Assembly (NCBI GenBank): GCA_945876095.1
Contig: CAMCMP010000026.1
Span: forward strand, 1-41,206
Reading direction: 5' to 3'
Length of the DNA: 41,206 nt
Origin: Chitinophaga pinensis
GTDB taxonomy: Bacteria; Bacteroidota; Bacteroidia; Chitinophagales; Chitinophagaceae
The translations under genes and the position numbers were made by a program. Positions 25,947-35,803 of the stretch are shown in pieces. Position 1 is the first letter of the stretch. Every line of letters begins with the position of its first letter. Below the pieces are notes generated by a model. That model saw only the letters and a list, made by a program, of their open reading frames with translations, ran no database searches and was not told the origin of the DNA.

Positions 25947-25954
25947 CAAATTTA
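25947..25954 (-). promoter_or_regulatory. -7 element directly in front of mlaE
   Basis: TAAATTTG on the minus strand is an exact match whose final G is four bases from the ATG. If used, transcription would begin at or beside the start codon. No good -33 element is visible, so it may be fortuitous. Confidence 0.35.
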
Positions 25955-26036
25955 TTGAAATAAAAGAGTGGATAGGTTGATTATTTTATTTCTTTATTTA
26001 TCAACCTAATGAGTCATTGATTAATGAGTTATCAGG

Positions 26037-27080
26037 TTATTTACTATCCGAAATTAATAGTTCTTTTAGGTGTTGATAAATAAGTTGCGGCATCGTGGTG
26101 CATTTTAAAAAAACTGGATTATTGTTATAATGCACTGAGAGCTCGGCTGCAAGTTGCTTGATTTTAGGTTCAGTTGAAAGCTCACTATCTCCTGCTGCTA
26201 CTTTCAAGTCCCTTAACCTTTGTCTTTCCGATTTGATGCGGCGAATAACTTGAGATCTCTCTTCTTGTTGATATTGCTTAATTACTTCATTATTAAGATG
26301 GGTCTTCACCAGTTCAACAAAAACTTGATTCTCTTTAAAAAACTGTGGAAGGTAATTATTTTTATTTCCTTCGTATGACTGCTGATCAAAATCAATTGAT
26401 CTTATCTTGAACTGAACATCATCAAAATCTTGTGTGATATCAAAAATAAAATTGTAGCTGCGCATATCTCCTAATAATCTAATAAAACATCGCTCATTAA
26501 ATTTTACAAACTCTTTAGCTATTCTGATGGGATTAAATTCGGGCCTATGTAAGTATTGTGCAATAAACATATCGCCTGGTACACCTGAAATATGTTCTTC
26601 AATAATTGTATTTCCTTCAATTAAAAAATTCAAAAAATTGGGTGACAATAGATGTTCTAATTCCATTCCAAAGATGCGAGAGGAGTCGGCAATTTTAATG
26701 TAGAAATAGTCGTACACTTCATTATAATTATTGACAATTTTAATTCTGAAAGGTTTTGAATTACCAAAAAGGCAATAGTCAATTCTTTCAATATACAGAT
26801 GTTCCTCTGCTTGAGTATGACCGCTAAATTTTAGAATTGAATAAGTTCTTTTAAGTGATGCATGTATTTCATCTGTTAGTGTGGGATTGTAAAAAACTGA
26901 TTCCCACAAAGTATCTTTTCCTGAATTATCTAACACAGGGATACTAAAATTATAATGTTTAAGTGTGTCGTAGGAAATTGGTAAAGCGACCTCTCTACCA
27001 TAGCGTTTCAGATATTTTCTGAAGGTTTTGCTAATGGCAAAAGAGATTTTCTTTTTGCTTACCTGGTCTTTGTTGTCCAT
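26037..27080 (-). CDS. Uncharacterised protein with kinase-like (APH/protein-kinase fold) motifs
   Basis: No named family is recognised for this 347-residue cytoplasmic protein. However, an ordered set of segments resembles the kinase fold: YFYIKIAD (126-132, with Lys129 as the beta-3 lysine), GMELEHLL (138-145, with a possible helix-C glutamate), EEHISGVPG (161-169, like a hinge), LLGDMRSYNFIF (202-213, like a catalytic loop with Asp205 and Asn210) and RSIDFDQQ (227-234, like the metal-binding DFD). No glycine-rich loop is obvious. The C-terminal ~100 residues are helical with a basic stretch (RRIKSERQRLRDLK). The gene follows maeB by 44 bases on the same strand and may be co-transcribed with it. 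The kinase reading is inference from spaced motifs. Confidence 0.6.
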   Translation of the reverse strand: MDNKDQVSKKKISFAISKTFRKYLKRYGREVALPISYDTLKHYNFSIPVLDNSGKDTLWESVFYNPTLTDEIHASLKRTYSILKFSGHTQAEEHLYIERIDYCLFGNSKPFRIKIVNNYNEVYDYFYIKIADSSRIFGMELEHLLSPNFLNFLIEGNTIIEEHISGVPGDMFIAQYLHRPEFNPIRIAKEFVKFNERCFIRLLGDMRSYNFIFDITQDFDDVQFKIRSIDFDQQSYEGNKNNYLPQFFKENQVFVELVKTHLNNEVIKQYQQEERSQVIRRIKSERQRLRDLKVAAGDSELSTEPKIKQLAAELSVHYNNNPVFLKCTTMPQLIYQHLKELLISDSK

Positions 27081-27124
27081 ATGCTGGCTAAACTTTTTTT
27101 AACTACTACTTTAAAAGGTAAATT

Positions 27125-29473
27125 TTATAATTGGTGGGTTTTCTTTTTAAATTTCTTCCACCATTTGCTTGCTTTAATTACAGATTTTGTATCTGTTTTG
27201 TTTTTCATCTGGGCATCTACAACTGCTATTAATACCATATTAAAGATAGACCTGATTGAACTTCCTAATTGTAGAACGTGAACGGGTTTTTTTAATCCCA
27301 ATAAAATGGGTCCAATAGAATCTGCACCGCCCACCTCTTGTAATAAATTGTAGGCAATATTTCCTGCAGCTAGATTTGGAAAGATGAGTGTATTGACTTC
27401 TCCATTAAGTAATTCTGTAAATGGATAATTTTCTTTTAGAATTTCTTTATTGAATGCCAGAATGCCTTGCACTTCGCCTTCACAAATTAGAGATGGATCT
27501 TTTGCTTTCACTAACTCTCTTGCCTTTCGAACCAAATTTGCTTCGGGTGAGTCACTGCTTCCAAAATTAGAATAGGAGAGCATCGCAATTCGAGGTACAA
27601 TATTGAATTGTTTTACTTCTTTAGCTGTGAGCAAAGTGATTTCTGCTAATTCCTCTGCAGTGGGATTAAAATTAATTGTGGTATCTGCTAAAAACAAAGG
27701 ACCTCGCTTAGTTAATAAGATATACATTCCTGCAATCTTTTTTACACCCTCCTCTGTGCCGATAGATTGTATCGCCGGACGAATGGTATCAGGATAATTT
27801 CGAGTTAGTCCACTAATCATACAATCTGCTTCACCACTTTCTACTAGCATACATCCAAAGTAGTTTCGATATTTCATTAGCTTATTGGCTTCATGCCAAT
27901 TGATGCCTTTGCGCTGTCGCCTCGCATAAAATGTCTCTGCAAATTTTTTTCTTAATTCTTCCGTTTCATCCGACTTAGGATCTAAGATGGGCATTTCCTC
28001 AATATCAATACTATTGGCTTCCGCTATTTTTTTAATTTTCTTTTCATCTCCTAATAAGATCGGATAGCCTACTCCTTCATCCATTACCATCTGTGCTACT
28101 TTTAGCACCTTACTATTTTCAGCATCTGCAAATACAACTCTCTTTGGATCCTTCCTAGCTTTATTGCCAATTACTCGGCTTAATTGGTTGTCTAATCCCA
28201 ATCTTTTATTTAATTCAAGTTTATAAGCTTCCCAGTCTTTAATTGGGTATTTTGCTACTCCGCTTTCCATAGCTGCTTTTGCAACTGCTGGTGCAACGGT
28301 AGCGAGTAAACGCGGATCCAATGCTTTTGGAATTATATAATCGGGCCCAAAAGAAATTGTTTTTTCATTATAGGCAAGGTTAACAATATCTGGAACCGTT
28401 TCTTTCGTTAGATCTGCTAATGCCTTTACTGCCGCTAATTTCATCGCTTCATTAATAGTAGTCGCCCTTACGTCTAATGCGCCTCTGAAAATGTATGGAA
28501 ACCCTAACACATTGTTTACTTGATTCGGATAATCACTTCTTCCTGTAGCCATTATTATGTCTTCACGTGCTGCTAGGGCATCGTCGTAAGAAATCTCAGG
28601 GTCAGGGTTGGCTAAAGCAAAAACAATTGGCTTTTTAGCCATGCTCTTAATCATTTCAGTCGTTACCACATTGCCTGCACTCAGTCCAATAAAAACATCT
28701 GCATCTTTTAGTGCCTTCGCTAAATCGTAGTCTTTGAATTTTACATCTACACAAAATTTCTTTTTTTGTTCATCTAAATCTTCTCGGCCTTCGTATAAAA
28801 TTCCTTCTTTGTCAAAAACTATAAAGTTGCTATGCTTTGCGCCTAAGGATTCATATAATTTCATGCAAGCTATAGATGCAGCTCCGGCTCCATTTACAAC
28901 GATTCTTACATTTTGGATTTTCTTTTTTTGTATTTCTAATGCGTTCAGTAAACCAGCTGCAGATATAATAGCAGTTCCATGCTGGTCATCATGCATTACC
29001 GGTATTTTTAACTGTTCCCTTAATTTCTGTTCGATATAAAAACATTCAGGCGCTTTGATATCTTCTAAATTGATTCCTCCAAAAGTGGGCTCTAATGCCT
29101 TTACAATTTGAACAAATTTTTCAGGGTCTGTTTCGTTTATTTCAATATCAAAAACATCAATGTCTGCAAATATTTTAAATAGTACAGCCTTTCCTTCCAT
29201 GACTGGTTTGCTTGCTTCAGGACCAATATTTCCTAGTCCTAATACAGCTGTTCCATTACTGATAACGCCCACTAAATTTCCTTTGCTAGTGTATTTGTAA
29301 ACATCTTCAGGGTTAGCAGCAATTTCAAGGCAGGGTACAGCTACACCTGGAGAATAAGCGAGGGAAAGATCTCTTTGAGTTTTAGATTCCTTGGTAGGAA
29401 TCACCTCAATCTTTCCAGGCCTTCCTTTAGCATGGTACTCTAATGCTTGTTCTTTGCTTAATTGTTTTGACAT
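27125..29473 (-). CDS. maeB: NADP-dependent malic enzyme fused to phosphotransacetylase domain
   Basis: A 782-residue protein of the MaeB type. Residues 1 to about 430 are malic enzyme, with [37 protein letters not shown] and the NAD(P) site [16 protein letters not shown]. Residues from about 430 are a phosphotransacetylase-like domain ([16 protein letters not shown] to the [16 protein letters not shown] region), which is usually regulatory in this family, sensing acetyl-CoA, rather than catalytic. The enzyme makes pyruvate, CO2 and NADPH from malate. An inverted repeat CGCTCT/AGAGCG (29487-29492 and 29511-29516) lies in its short leader. It is 53 bases behind the M20 gene. Confidence 0.97.
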   Translation of the reverse strand: MSKQLSKEQALEYHAKGRPGKIEVIPTKESKTQRDLSLAYSPGVAVPCLEIAANPEDVYKYTSKGNLVGVISNGTAVLGLGNIGPEASKPVMEGKAVLFKIFADIDVFDIEINETDPEKFVQIVKALEPTFGGINLEDIKAPECFYIEQKLREQLKIPVMHDDQHGTAIISAAGLLNALEIQKKKIQNVRIVVNGAGAASIACMKLYESLGAKHSNFIVFDKEGILYEGREDLDEQKKKFCVDVKFKDYDLAKALKDADVFIGLSAGNVVTTEMIKSMAKKPIVFALANPDPEISYDDALAAREDIIMATGRSDYPNQVNNVLGFPYIFRGALDVRATTINEAMKLAAVKALADLTKETVPDIVNLAYNEKTISFGPDYIIPKALDPRLLATVAPAVAKAAMESGVAKYPIKDWEAYKLELNKRLGLDNQLSRVIGNKARKDPKRVVFADAENSKVLKVAQMVMDEGVGYPILLGDEKKIKKIAEANSIDIEEMPILDPKSDETEELRKKFAETFYARRQRKGINWHEANKLMKYRNYFGCMLVESGEADCMISGLTRNYPDTIRPAIQSIGTEEGVKKIAGMYILLTKRGPLFLADTTINFNPTAEELAEITLLTAKEVKQFNIVPRIAMLSYSNFGSSDSPEANLVRKARELVKAKDPSLICEGEVQGILAFNKEILKENYPFTELLNGEVNTLIFPNLAAGNIAYNLLQEVGGADSIGPILLGLKKPVHVLQLGSSIRSIFNMVLIAVVDAQMKNKTDTKSVIKASKWWKKFKKKTHQL

Positions 29474-29526
29474 GATCTATTTTTTCCGCTCTTCATCTTG
29501 GTGGTAACACAGAGCGTTGGTACAAT

Positions 29527-30750
29527 TTATTCAGCATTGGTGGCGCCTAATAAAGCCATCATTCCCATTCCAATCTCAATTGCTTCTTCATCAATATTAA
29601 ATCTAGGGGTGTGAACGCCAGCAGTAATGCCCTTTGTAATATTTGCTGTTCCAAGTCTGAAAAAACAACCCGGTATTTCATGAGAATAAAAAGCAAAATC
29701 TTCTGCTCCCATTCTTAATTCTGTTTCTTCCACATTTTCATTGCCTATAAATGATTCAGCAGCAGTTCTTGCTGCTACTGTTAATGCTTCATTATTGAGT
29801 ACTGAAGGGTATCCGATGTCGATTTTGAGATCAATTTCGGCCCCCATACTTTGTACAATTTGAGTTGCCATATTTTTAATTAACTCATGTGCCTTATATC
29901 GCCATTCTTCATTCATTGCCCTAAAAGTGCCCATCAGCTTAACTTCCGAAGGAATCACATTGGTTGTATTTCCTCCATGAAAAGAAGTAATACTTAGTAC
30001 GGATGGATTGAAGGGACTATTATTTCTGCTAATGAGTTGTTGCAAACTGACAATTAAATTAGATGCAATCAAGATGGTGTCAGCTGTCAGATGAGGAGAA
30101 GCTGCATGACCTCCTTTACCCTTGATGGTAATATATATTTCATCTGCACTGGCCATTACCATGCCACTTCTAAAACTTAATTTCCCTTTTTCTAGGGTAG
30201 TATGAACATGCATACCAAAAATATTCTTGGGGGCCGGATTTTCAAGCACTCCTTCTTTTATAAGTATACTAGCTCCACCTGGATTTTTTTCTTCACCTGG
30301 TTGAAAGATAAACTTAACAGTACCTTCCCATTCTTGTCTCAATTCACTTAATATTTTTGCTGCACCTAGTAAACAGCTAGTGTGCACATCATGACCACAG
30401 GCATGCATCACTCCAGGATTGGTTGACTTGTAGGGTATATCATTTTCTTCTGAAATGGGAAGTGCATCCATATCGGCCCTTAGAGCGACTACCCTTTTTT
30501 CTGGATTCTTTCCCTTCAATAATCCAATTACCCCAGTAGTTGCTTTTATTTCAAACGGAATATTTAAAGCAGTTAATTGCTGTTGAATGAATTTGGAGGT
30601 TTCAAATTCCTGATAACTTAATTCAGGATTAGCGTGCAGGTGATGACGAATCGAAATAATTTCGGCTGCATATTTTTTTGCAAGGTTCTTTATATTTTTT
30701 TGTATTGATTCACTCACATTGATTGATTTAGTAGTAGACGTATTGTTCAT
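29527..30750 (-). CDS. M20 family amidohydrolase (N-acyl amino acid hydrolase type)
   Basis: A 407-residue M20D-type metallohydrolase. The metal and catalytic ligands appear as HACGHDVHTS, QPGEEKNPGGA (catalytic Glu pair), FGMHVHTT and MGAEDFAFYS, with the dimerisation domain starting near KGKGGHAASPH. The family hydrolyses N-acyl amino acids, and includes hippurate and IAA-conjugate hydrolases. The first ~30 residues are an uncharged extension that is not a signal peptide, so it is cytoplasmic. It lies between the SPOR-like gene and maeB with 38 and 53 base gaps, and a TTTAATGG/CCATTAAA repeat in the 30751-30788 gap. Confidence 0.92.
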   Translation of the reverse strand: MNNTSTTKSINVSESIQKNIKNLAKKYAAEIISIRHHLHANPELSYQEFETSKFIQQQLTALNIPFEIKATTGVIGLLKGKNPEKRVVALRADMDALPISEENDIPYKSTNPGVMHACGHDVHTSCLLGAAKILSELRQEWEGTVKFIFQPGEEKNPGGASILIKEGVLENPAPKNIFGMHVHTTLEKGKLSFRSGMVMASADEIYITIKGKGGHAASPHLTADTILIASNLIVSLQQLISRNNSPFNPSVLSITSFHGGNTTNVIPSEVKLMGTFRAMNEEWRYKAHELIKNMATQIVQSMGAEIDLKIDIGYPSVLNNEALTVAARTAAESFIGNENVEETELRMGAEDFAFYSHEIPGCFFRLGTANITKGITAGVHTPRFNIDEEAIEIGMGMMALLGATNAE

Positions 30751-30788
30751 AAATTTAATGGTTAATATTATTATCCATTAAAAGGGGC

Positions 30789-31241
30789 TTATAAAATATT
30801 TTTCTCTGTTTTAATTTCAATCATTTCTGACAATAAATAAATTTCAGTAGTGACTAATTTATTTTGAACGACTTCTTTTTTATACTCTTCTGCTTCATTT
30901 TTTTCTATAAAATTACCCAGCTTTACCTTGATGTGTGGCGGCTGAAAAGTCATGTATATTTTTTGTTCAGGAAAAAGTTGTAATAATTTTGCTCTTAGGT
31001 TCATTGCTTCTGTTCGATCAGTTGTATTTAGTATCATCAATCGATAGCCCTTTGCAAATTTTGGACCGCTAGCAATAGCTTCATTGATTTCAGCCTCTTT
31101 TTTTGCAAGTAGCTCCAAACGAGTATCCATAACAATCGTAAGGTTACCATTCGATATAGTAGTATCTTTTATTAAACTGCCTTGTGCATTTATTTTAACA
31201 ACCGACAATATCAGCGATAAAATAAAAAACATTATTTTCAT
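30789..31241 (-). CDS. Small exported SPOR-like protein
   Basis: A 150-residue protein with a signal peptide (MKIMFFILSLILSVVKINAQ, cleaved after the AQ). After a short charged linker, KGYRLMILNTTDRTEAMNLRAKL and IKVKLGNFIEKNEAEEYKKEV resemble the two halves of a SPOR domain: an aromatic or hydrophobic beta strand, then the xVxxGxFxxxxEAxxxxxxL pattern. SPOR domains bind denuded peptidoglycan glycan strands at division sites. Length is typical of the Bacteroidota small SPOR proteins. It is upstream of the M20 gene, and follows deoC by 114 bases. Confidence 0.72.
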   Translation of the reverse strand: MKIMFFILSLILSVVKINAQGSLIKDTTISNGNLTIVMDTRLELLAKKEAEINEAIASGPKFAKGYRLMILNTTDRTEAMNLRAKLLQLFPEQKIYMTFQPPHIKVKLGNFIEKNEAEEYKKEVVQNKLVTTEIYLLSEMIEIKTEKNIL

Positions 31242-31355
31242 TATTGTTTATTTTAAATTTCTTAAGCTTACTATTTAAATACTTTCGAATAAAAAGTGAA
31301 TATGAATAACAGTTAGTATCTGTTGGGTTGATTAAATTTACAAAAACTATTCCAC

Positions 31356-32018
31356 TTATTTTTGTTCAGCAGCCTCATTAATGATAGCAATACTGCTACT
31401 GCATCCTAATCTGTTAGCACCTGCTTCAATTAACTGCTTAGCAAAAATAAAATTTTTAATACCACCGCTTGCCTTTATACGAACATTGTCAGCAAGGTGT
31501 TTTCTCATTAATTTTACCGATTCTAAGCTAGCACCTTTTTCTGCGTAGCCTGTAGAGGTTTTCATAAAGTCAACTCCAGCTGCACCGTATAAATCGCAGC
31601 ATTTGATGATCTCCTCATCAGTAAGAATGCCTGATTCGATGATGACTTTGATTATCTTATTTTTGTTTTTTATGATGGGTAAAATAGCATTGATCTCATT
31701 GGCTAAAAATTGCCAATCATTATTTTTTATTGCACTGATATTGATTACTACATCTAGCTCATCTGCTCCATCAATGATCGCTAAAACTACCTCTGCTACC
31801 TTTGCCTCAATGGCTGAATAACCAAATGGAAACCCAATCACCGTTGCTACTTTGGTAGAAGAAGTACCTAGTACTTCCTTTGCTTTTTTTACAAATAGGG
31901 GTGGAACACAAACTGCTGCAAATTGATATTTTGAAGCCTCCTCACAAAGTTTTTCAACATCTTGTAGGGTGGTGGTCGGCTTTAAAACGGTATGATCGAT
32001 AAATTCTGCAATATTCAT
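31356..32018 (-). CDS. deoC: Deoxyribose-phosphate aldolase
   Basis: I start at ATG 32018 (MNIAEFIDHTVLKP), which is the normal N-terminus, rather than at an in-frame TTG at 32039 that overlaps the promoter. The product is 220 residues. The TIM-barrel class I aldolase motifs are present: DELDVVIN with a catalytic Asp, KVIIESG, the Schiff-base lysine in DFMKTSTGY, and RIKASGGI. It splits 2-deoxyribose 5-phosphate to acetaldehyde and glyceraldehyde 3-phosphate in nucleoside catabolism. It lies alone, with an exact -7 element 19 bases ahead of the ATG and separate from secA by a large terminator. Confidence 0.96.
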   Translation of the reverse strand: MNIAEFIDHTVLKPTTTLQDVEKLCEEASKYQFAAVCVPPLFVKKAKEVLGTSSTKVATVIGFPFGYSAIEAKVAEVVLAIIDGADELDVVINISAIKNNDWQFLANEINAILPIIKNKNKIIKVIIESGILTDEEIIKCCDLYGAAGVDFMKTSTGYAEKGASLESVKLMRKHLADNVRIKASGGIKNFIFAKQLIEAGANRLGCSSSIAIINEAAEQK

Positions 32019-32036
32019 AGTACTAGTATTGATGCA

Positions 32037-32044
32037 CAAATTTA
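32037..32044 (-). promoter_or_regulatory. -7 element of deoC
   Basis: TAAATTTG on the minus strand is an exact TAnnTTTG. It overlaps the upstream TTG, so the transcript would begin after that codon and translation must start at ATG 32018 if this promoter is used. Confidence 0.55.
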
Positions 32045-32120
32045 CAGTTTAGCTACCGTAAAATGGCATTTGTTATTGCTAAAACTAGCGGTATCAGGGT
32101 CGTAGACATTTACTTTTAAC

Positions 32121-32172
32121 AAAACTCTAAAAAAAATGCCGGAAATATTTCCGGCATTTTTTTTAGAGTTTT
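32121..32172. terminator. 52-base perfect palindrome, secA terminator
   Basis: The two 26-base arms (32121-32146 and 32147-32172) are perfectly complementary with no loop mismatch: AAAACTCT, eight A, TGCCGGAAAT, then the mirror. It forms a stem with GC core and an eight-T run, so it acts as a Rho-independent terminator in both directions. It begins eight bases after the secA stop codon on the minus strand. Confidence 0.92.
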
Positions 32173-32179
32173 ATGTTAA

Positions 32180-35100
32180 TTAGGCATCTTTTCCATGACA
32201 ATTTTTAAATTTTTTGCCACTACCGCAAGGGCAGGCATCATTTCTACCCGTTTTTGGTTCTACTCGAATGGGTTCTTGTTTGATGGCCGGAGATGGATCA
32301 TTGTATTCATTCTCATTGAATATCTGCTCGGCCCCACCAGCAACTATTCCGCCGAAATCTTCCTTGCGTTGCCTCATTTTACTCATATCAGTTTTCTTTT
32401 CTCTACCCTCTTTTATTTTTCCAGTATTGTCATCTTCCATAGGAATAGCGCAATGACAAAGGAAACTTACAATATCTTTATTCACTTGGTCATCCATTTG
32501 TTTAAATGCACCAAAGGCTTCAATTTTATAAATTACCAAAGGATCTTTTTGCTCATAACCTGCAGTTTGAACACTGTGTCGTAAATCATCCATTGCCCTC
32601 AAATGCTCTTTCCACGCATCATCAATTAATGCTAAGGTGATACTGCGTTCTAGGGCATTGGGTAGTTCTGCACCATTGCTAGAAAGTGTTTTATCTAAAT
32701 TAGCAAGGGCTTGAATTACTTTTCGACCATCTGAAAAAGGTACTGCTACATTTTCAATGTGATTGCCTTGTTCTTTACGAATGTTTTTAATGATAGGCAA
32801 AGTCTGTTCTGCTAATGCAATGACTTTGCGATTATAATTTGCCTTTGCTTCATCGTACAATTTTTCAGCTGTTACATTCACTGCACCTTTTTCAAGTTCT
32901 TCGGAGGTAATAGCAGTGTCTATTCCAAAATTCATGATCGCTGAAAGTTTAAAACCTTCATGATCATTCGATTCTTTAAAGGAATTAACAAGTCCATCAG
33001 CTACTGAGTAAAAAGCATTGTCAAGATCTAGTGCTAACCTTTCTCCAAACAAGGCGTGATTGCGTTTGTTGTAAACTACGTTGCGTTGCTTATTCATAAC
33101 ATCATCATATTCTAACAAACGCTTGCGTATTCCAAAGTTATTTTCTTCCACTTTTTTCTGAGCTCTTTCAATTGATTTAGAGATCATGCTATGTTGAATC
33201 ACCTCACCTTCTTTATAGCCCATTCTATCCATCAATGAAGCGATGCGCTCACTGCCAAACATACGCATCAAGTCATCTTCTAGGCTAACAAAAAACTGAG
33301 TGCTTCCCGGGTCACCTTGTCTTCCAGCACGTCCACGTAATTGTCTATCTACCCTTCTGCTCTCATGTCTCTCTGTGCCTACAATGGCTAAGCCTCCTGC
33401 TTCTTTTACACCCGGTCCTAATTTAATATCGGTACCTCTACCTGCCATATTAGTGGCGATGGTTACAGCCCCTGCAAAACCAGCTTCTGCCACTACTTGA
33501 GCTTCCTTTGCATGTTGTTTCGCATTCAATACATTGTGAGGAATATTTTTTTGCTTCAGCATTCTGCTCAATAATTCACTGATCTCTACTGAAGTGGTTC
33601 CAACCAATGAAGGTCTACCGGCAAGGCGTAAACGCTCAATTTCTTCTATTACCGCTTTGTATTTTTCCCGCTTAGTTTTATAAACTAGATCTTGCTCATC
33701 CTTACGAATGGCAACTAAATTAGTTGGAATCGTCACTACATCTAATTTATAAATATCCCATAATTCCGCAGCTTCAGTTTCAGCAGTACCTGTCATACCA
33801 CAAAGTTTGTGGTACATACGGAAATAGTTTTGCAAGGTTACCGTAGCATAGGTTTGCGTGCTTGCTTCGATCTTTACATTTTCTTTCGCTTCAATCGCTT
33901 GGTGCAAACCATCTGAATACCTTCTTCCATCTAGTATACGGCCCGTTTGTTCATCAACAATTTTTACCGACTGATCCATTACCACATATTCAGTATCCTT
34001 GTCAAATAGGGTGTAGGCTTTTAATAATTGTTGAACCGTATGTATGCGATCGGCTTTTAAAGAATACTCATTTAAAAGAGCCTCTTTGCTTTGTAATTTT
34101 TCTTCAGCAGTCACTGTACTTTTTTCAATGGCTGATAGTTTAGTAGCTATGTCTGGAAGGATAAAAAATTCAGTATCCTCTCCAGATTGGGTAATTAAGT
34201 TAATACCCTTATCGGTAAGATCTACTTGGTTATTTTTTTCATCAATATGGAAAAATAATTCAGCATCAACTTTCGGCATTTCTTTTTGCTGGTCCGCCAA
34301 ATAGTAGTTTTCTGTTTTTTGCAATTTTACCCTGATACCTGGCTCACTCAAGAATTTAATTAACGCACTATTTTTGGGCAAACCTCGATGGGCTATCATT
34401 AATGAAAGGCCACCATCTTTTGGATCATCATTGCCTTCAGCAATTTTTTTCTTAGCATCAATAAGGTATTGATTGATTGTTTTTTTCTGCGCGTCTACTA
34501 ATTTTTCAATCCTTGGTTTTAAATCAAAAAACTGTTGGGTATTATCACTGTGTCCAACAGGACCACTAATAATCAAAGGAGTTCTGGCGTCATCAATCAA
34601 TACACTATCTACTTCATCCACCATAGCGAAATGGTGTTTGCGTTGTACCATTTCGTCTGGACTATGCACCATATTATCTCTCAAGTAATCAAAACCAAAT
34701 TCGTTGTTGGTACCATAAGTGATATCAGCATTATAGGCACTTCGGCGAGCATCACTATTCGGATCATGCTTATCAATACAATCTACAGTCAATCCTAAAA
34801 ATTCGAAGATAGGTCCGTTCCATTCGCTATCCCTTCTTGCTAGGTAATCATTTACCGTTACTATATGAACTCCTTCTCCTGCTAATGCATTTAGATAAGC
34901 GGGTAAAGTACTCACCAATGTTTTTCCCTCACCGGTAGCCATCTCTGCAATTTTTCCAGAATGCAATACGGCTCCACCAATCAGCTGAACATCATAGTGA
35001 ACCATATTCCATAAAACTTCTCCGCCAGCTGCTTTCCAAGTGTTTGAAAAAAATGATTGATCACCTTTAATGGTGATATGGTCTTTCTTTATCGCTAGCT

Positions 35101-35515
35101 TTTTATCTAGTTCAGTAGCCGTACTTTGGATGCTTGCATTTTCTTTAAATCTTCTGGAAGTTTCTTTTACAGCAGCAAAGGCTTCGGGTAAAATTTCTTG
35201 AAGAATTACTTCTATCTGTTGGTCTCTATCTTTTTTGAGTACATCTATTTCTTGATAGATGACATCTTTTTCATTGATGTTGGTTACTGGTAAATTTTCA
35301 GCCAGTTCTTTTTTCGAATTGATTTCTTCATCAATGGCACGCAAGTGTGCTTGAATACGTTGTTTAAATTCAGCAGTCTTTGCCCTTAACGCATCATTAC
35401 TGAGTGATTGAAACTGAGTAAAAAAATGGTTGATTTTAGCAACCTGGGGCGTGATTTTTTTTACATCCTTTTCACTTTTGTTTCCCCCAAATATTTTCGA
35501 TAAAACGCCTATCAT
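32180..35515 (-). CDS. secA: Preprotein translocase ATPase SecA
   Basis: A 1111-residue SecA, about 200 residues longer than the E. coli protein, as in other Bacteroidota. Walker A is MATGEGKT (GEGKT at 195-199), Walker B MVDEVDSVLID, the helicase motif MAGRGTDIKLGPGV, and RQLRGRAGRQGDPG follows. The C-terminus RNDACPCGSGKKFKNCHG is the zinc-binding SEC-C tail that contacts SecB and lipids. Insertions sit near residues 55-110 and within the preprotein cross-linking region. It drives post-translational export through SecYEG. It is monocistronic, between an exact -7 element (35619-35626) and the 32121-32172 terminator. Confidence 0.98.
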   Translation of the reverse strand: MIGVLSKIFGGNKSEKDVKKITPQVAKINHFFTQFQSLSNDALRAKTAEFKQRIQAHLRAIDEEINSKKELAENLPVTNINEKDVIYQEIDVLKKDRDQQIEVILQEILPEAFAAVKETSRRFKENASIQSTATELDKKLAIKKDHITIKGDQSFFSNTWKAAGGEVLWNMVHYDVQLIGGAVLHSGKIAEMATGEGKTLVSTLPAYLNALAGEGVHIVTVNDYLARRDSEWNGPIFEFLGLTVDCIDKHDPNSDARRSAYNADITYGTNNEFGFDYLRDNMVHSPDEMVQRKHHFAMVDEVDSVLIDDARTPLIISGPVGHSDNTQQFFDLKPRIEKLVDAQKKTINQYLIDAKKKIAEGNDDPKDGGLSLMIAHRGLPKNSALIKFLSEPGIRVKLQKTENYYLADQQKEMPKVDAELFFHIDEKNNQVDLTDKGINLITQSGEDTEFFILPDIATKLSAIEKSTVTAEEKLQSKEALLNEYSLKADRIHTVQQLLKAYTLFDKDTEYVVMDQSVKIVDEQTGRILDGRRYSDGLHQAIEAKENVKIEASTQTYATVTLQNYFRMYHKLCGMTGTAETEAAELWDIYKLDVVTIPTNLVAIRKDEQDLVYKTKREKYKAVIEEIERLRLAGRPSLVGTTSVEISELLSRMLKQKNIPHNVLNAKQHAKEAQVVAEAGFAGAVTIATNMAGRGTDIKLGPGVKEAGGLAIVGTERHESRRVDRQLRGRAGRQGDPGSTQFFVSLEDDLMRMFGSERIASLMDRMGYKEGEVIQHSMISKSIERAQKKVEENNFGIRKRLLEYDDVMNKQRNVVYNKRNHALFGERLALDLDNAFYSVADGLVNSFKESNDHEGFKLSAIMNFGIDTAITSEELEKGAVNVTAEKLYDEAKANYNRKVIALAEQTLPIIKNIRKEQGNHIENVAVPFSDGRKVIQALANLDKTLSSNGAELPNALERSITLALIDDAWKEHLRAMDDLRHSVQTAGYEQKDPLVIYKIEAFGAFKQMDDQVNKDIVSFLCHCAIPMEDDNTGKIKEGREKKTDMSKMRQRKEDFGGIVAGGAEQIFNENEYNDPSPAIKQEPIRVEPKTGRNDACPCGSGKKFKNCHGKDA

Positions 35516-35618
35516 ATAATTCCTGGTTATTAGGTATTGTTTATTATAATTGAATTCAATTGGTATGTTTTATCAAATATGGTGCTTCTTTTTGTTGAAA
35601 GCCATATTGACAGAAAGG

Positions 35619-35626
35619 CAAAGGTA
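35619..35626 (-). promoter_or_regulatory. -7 element of secA
   Basis: TACCTTTG on the minus strand is an exact TAnnTTTG, giving a leader of about 100 bases. The stretch 35516-35803 contains nothing else that I can support. Confidence 0.55.
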
Positions 35627-35803
35627 ACAATTAGTTGTTAGTTAACCGTTGGTAGCTAAAGCGCTCATCGTTTCAAAAATAAACAAGGAAGGGGTAGTAT
35701 AAAAAATTATAAGTAATTATTATTCAAATAGTTAATAATTTACCAATGGGTAGAAGAGGTAAGCAATTTTCGCTGCTGTTTTGCTTTTGTAGTACGGTCC
35801 TAT

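Noticed and set aside
29487..29516. CGCTCT/AGAGCG repeat in the maeB leader
   Set aside because: Six pairs across an 18-base loop is too weak to call a regulatory hairpin alone, so it is only mentioned under maeB.
32195..34798. Several plus-strand open frames within secA
   Set aside because: They are antisense to a strongly conserved secA frame and have no independent support.
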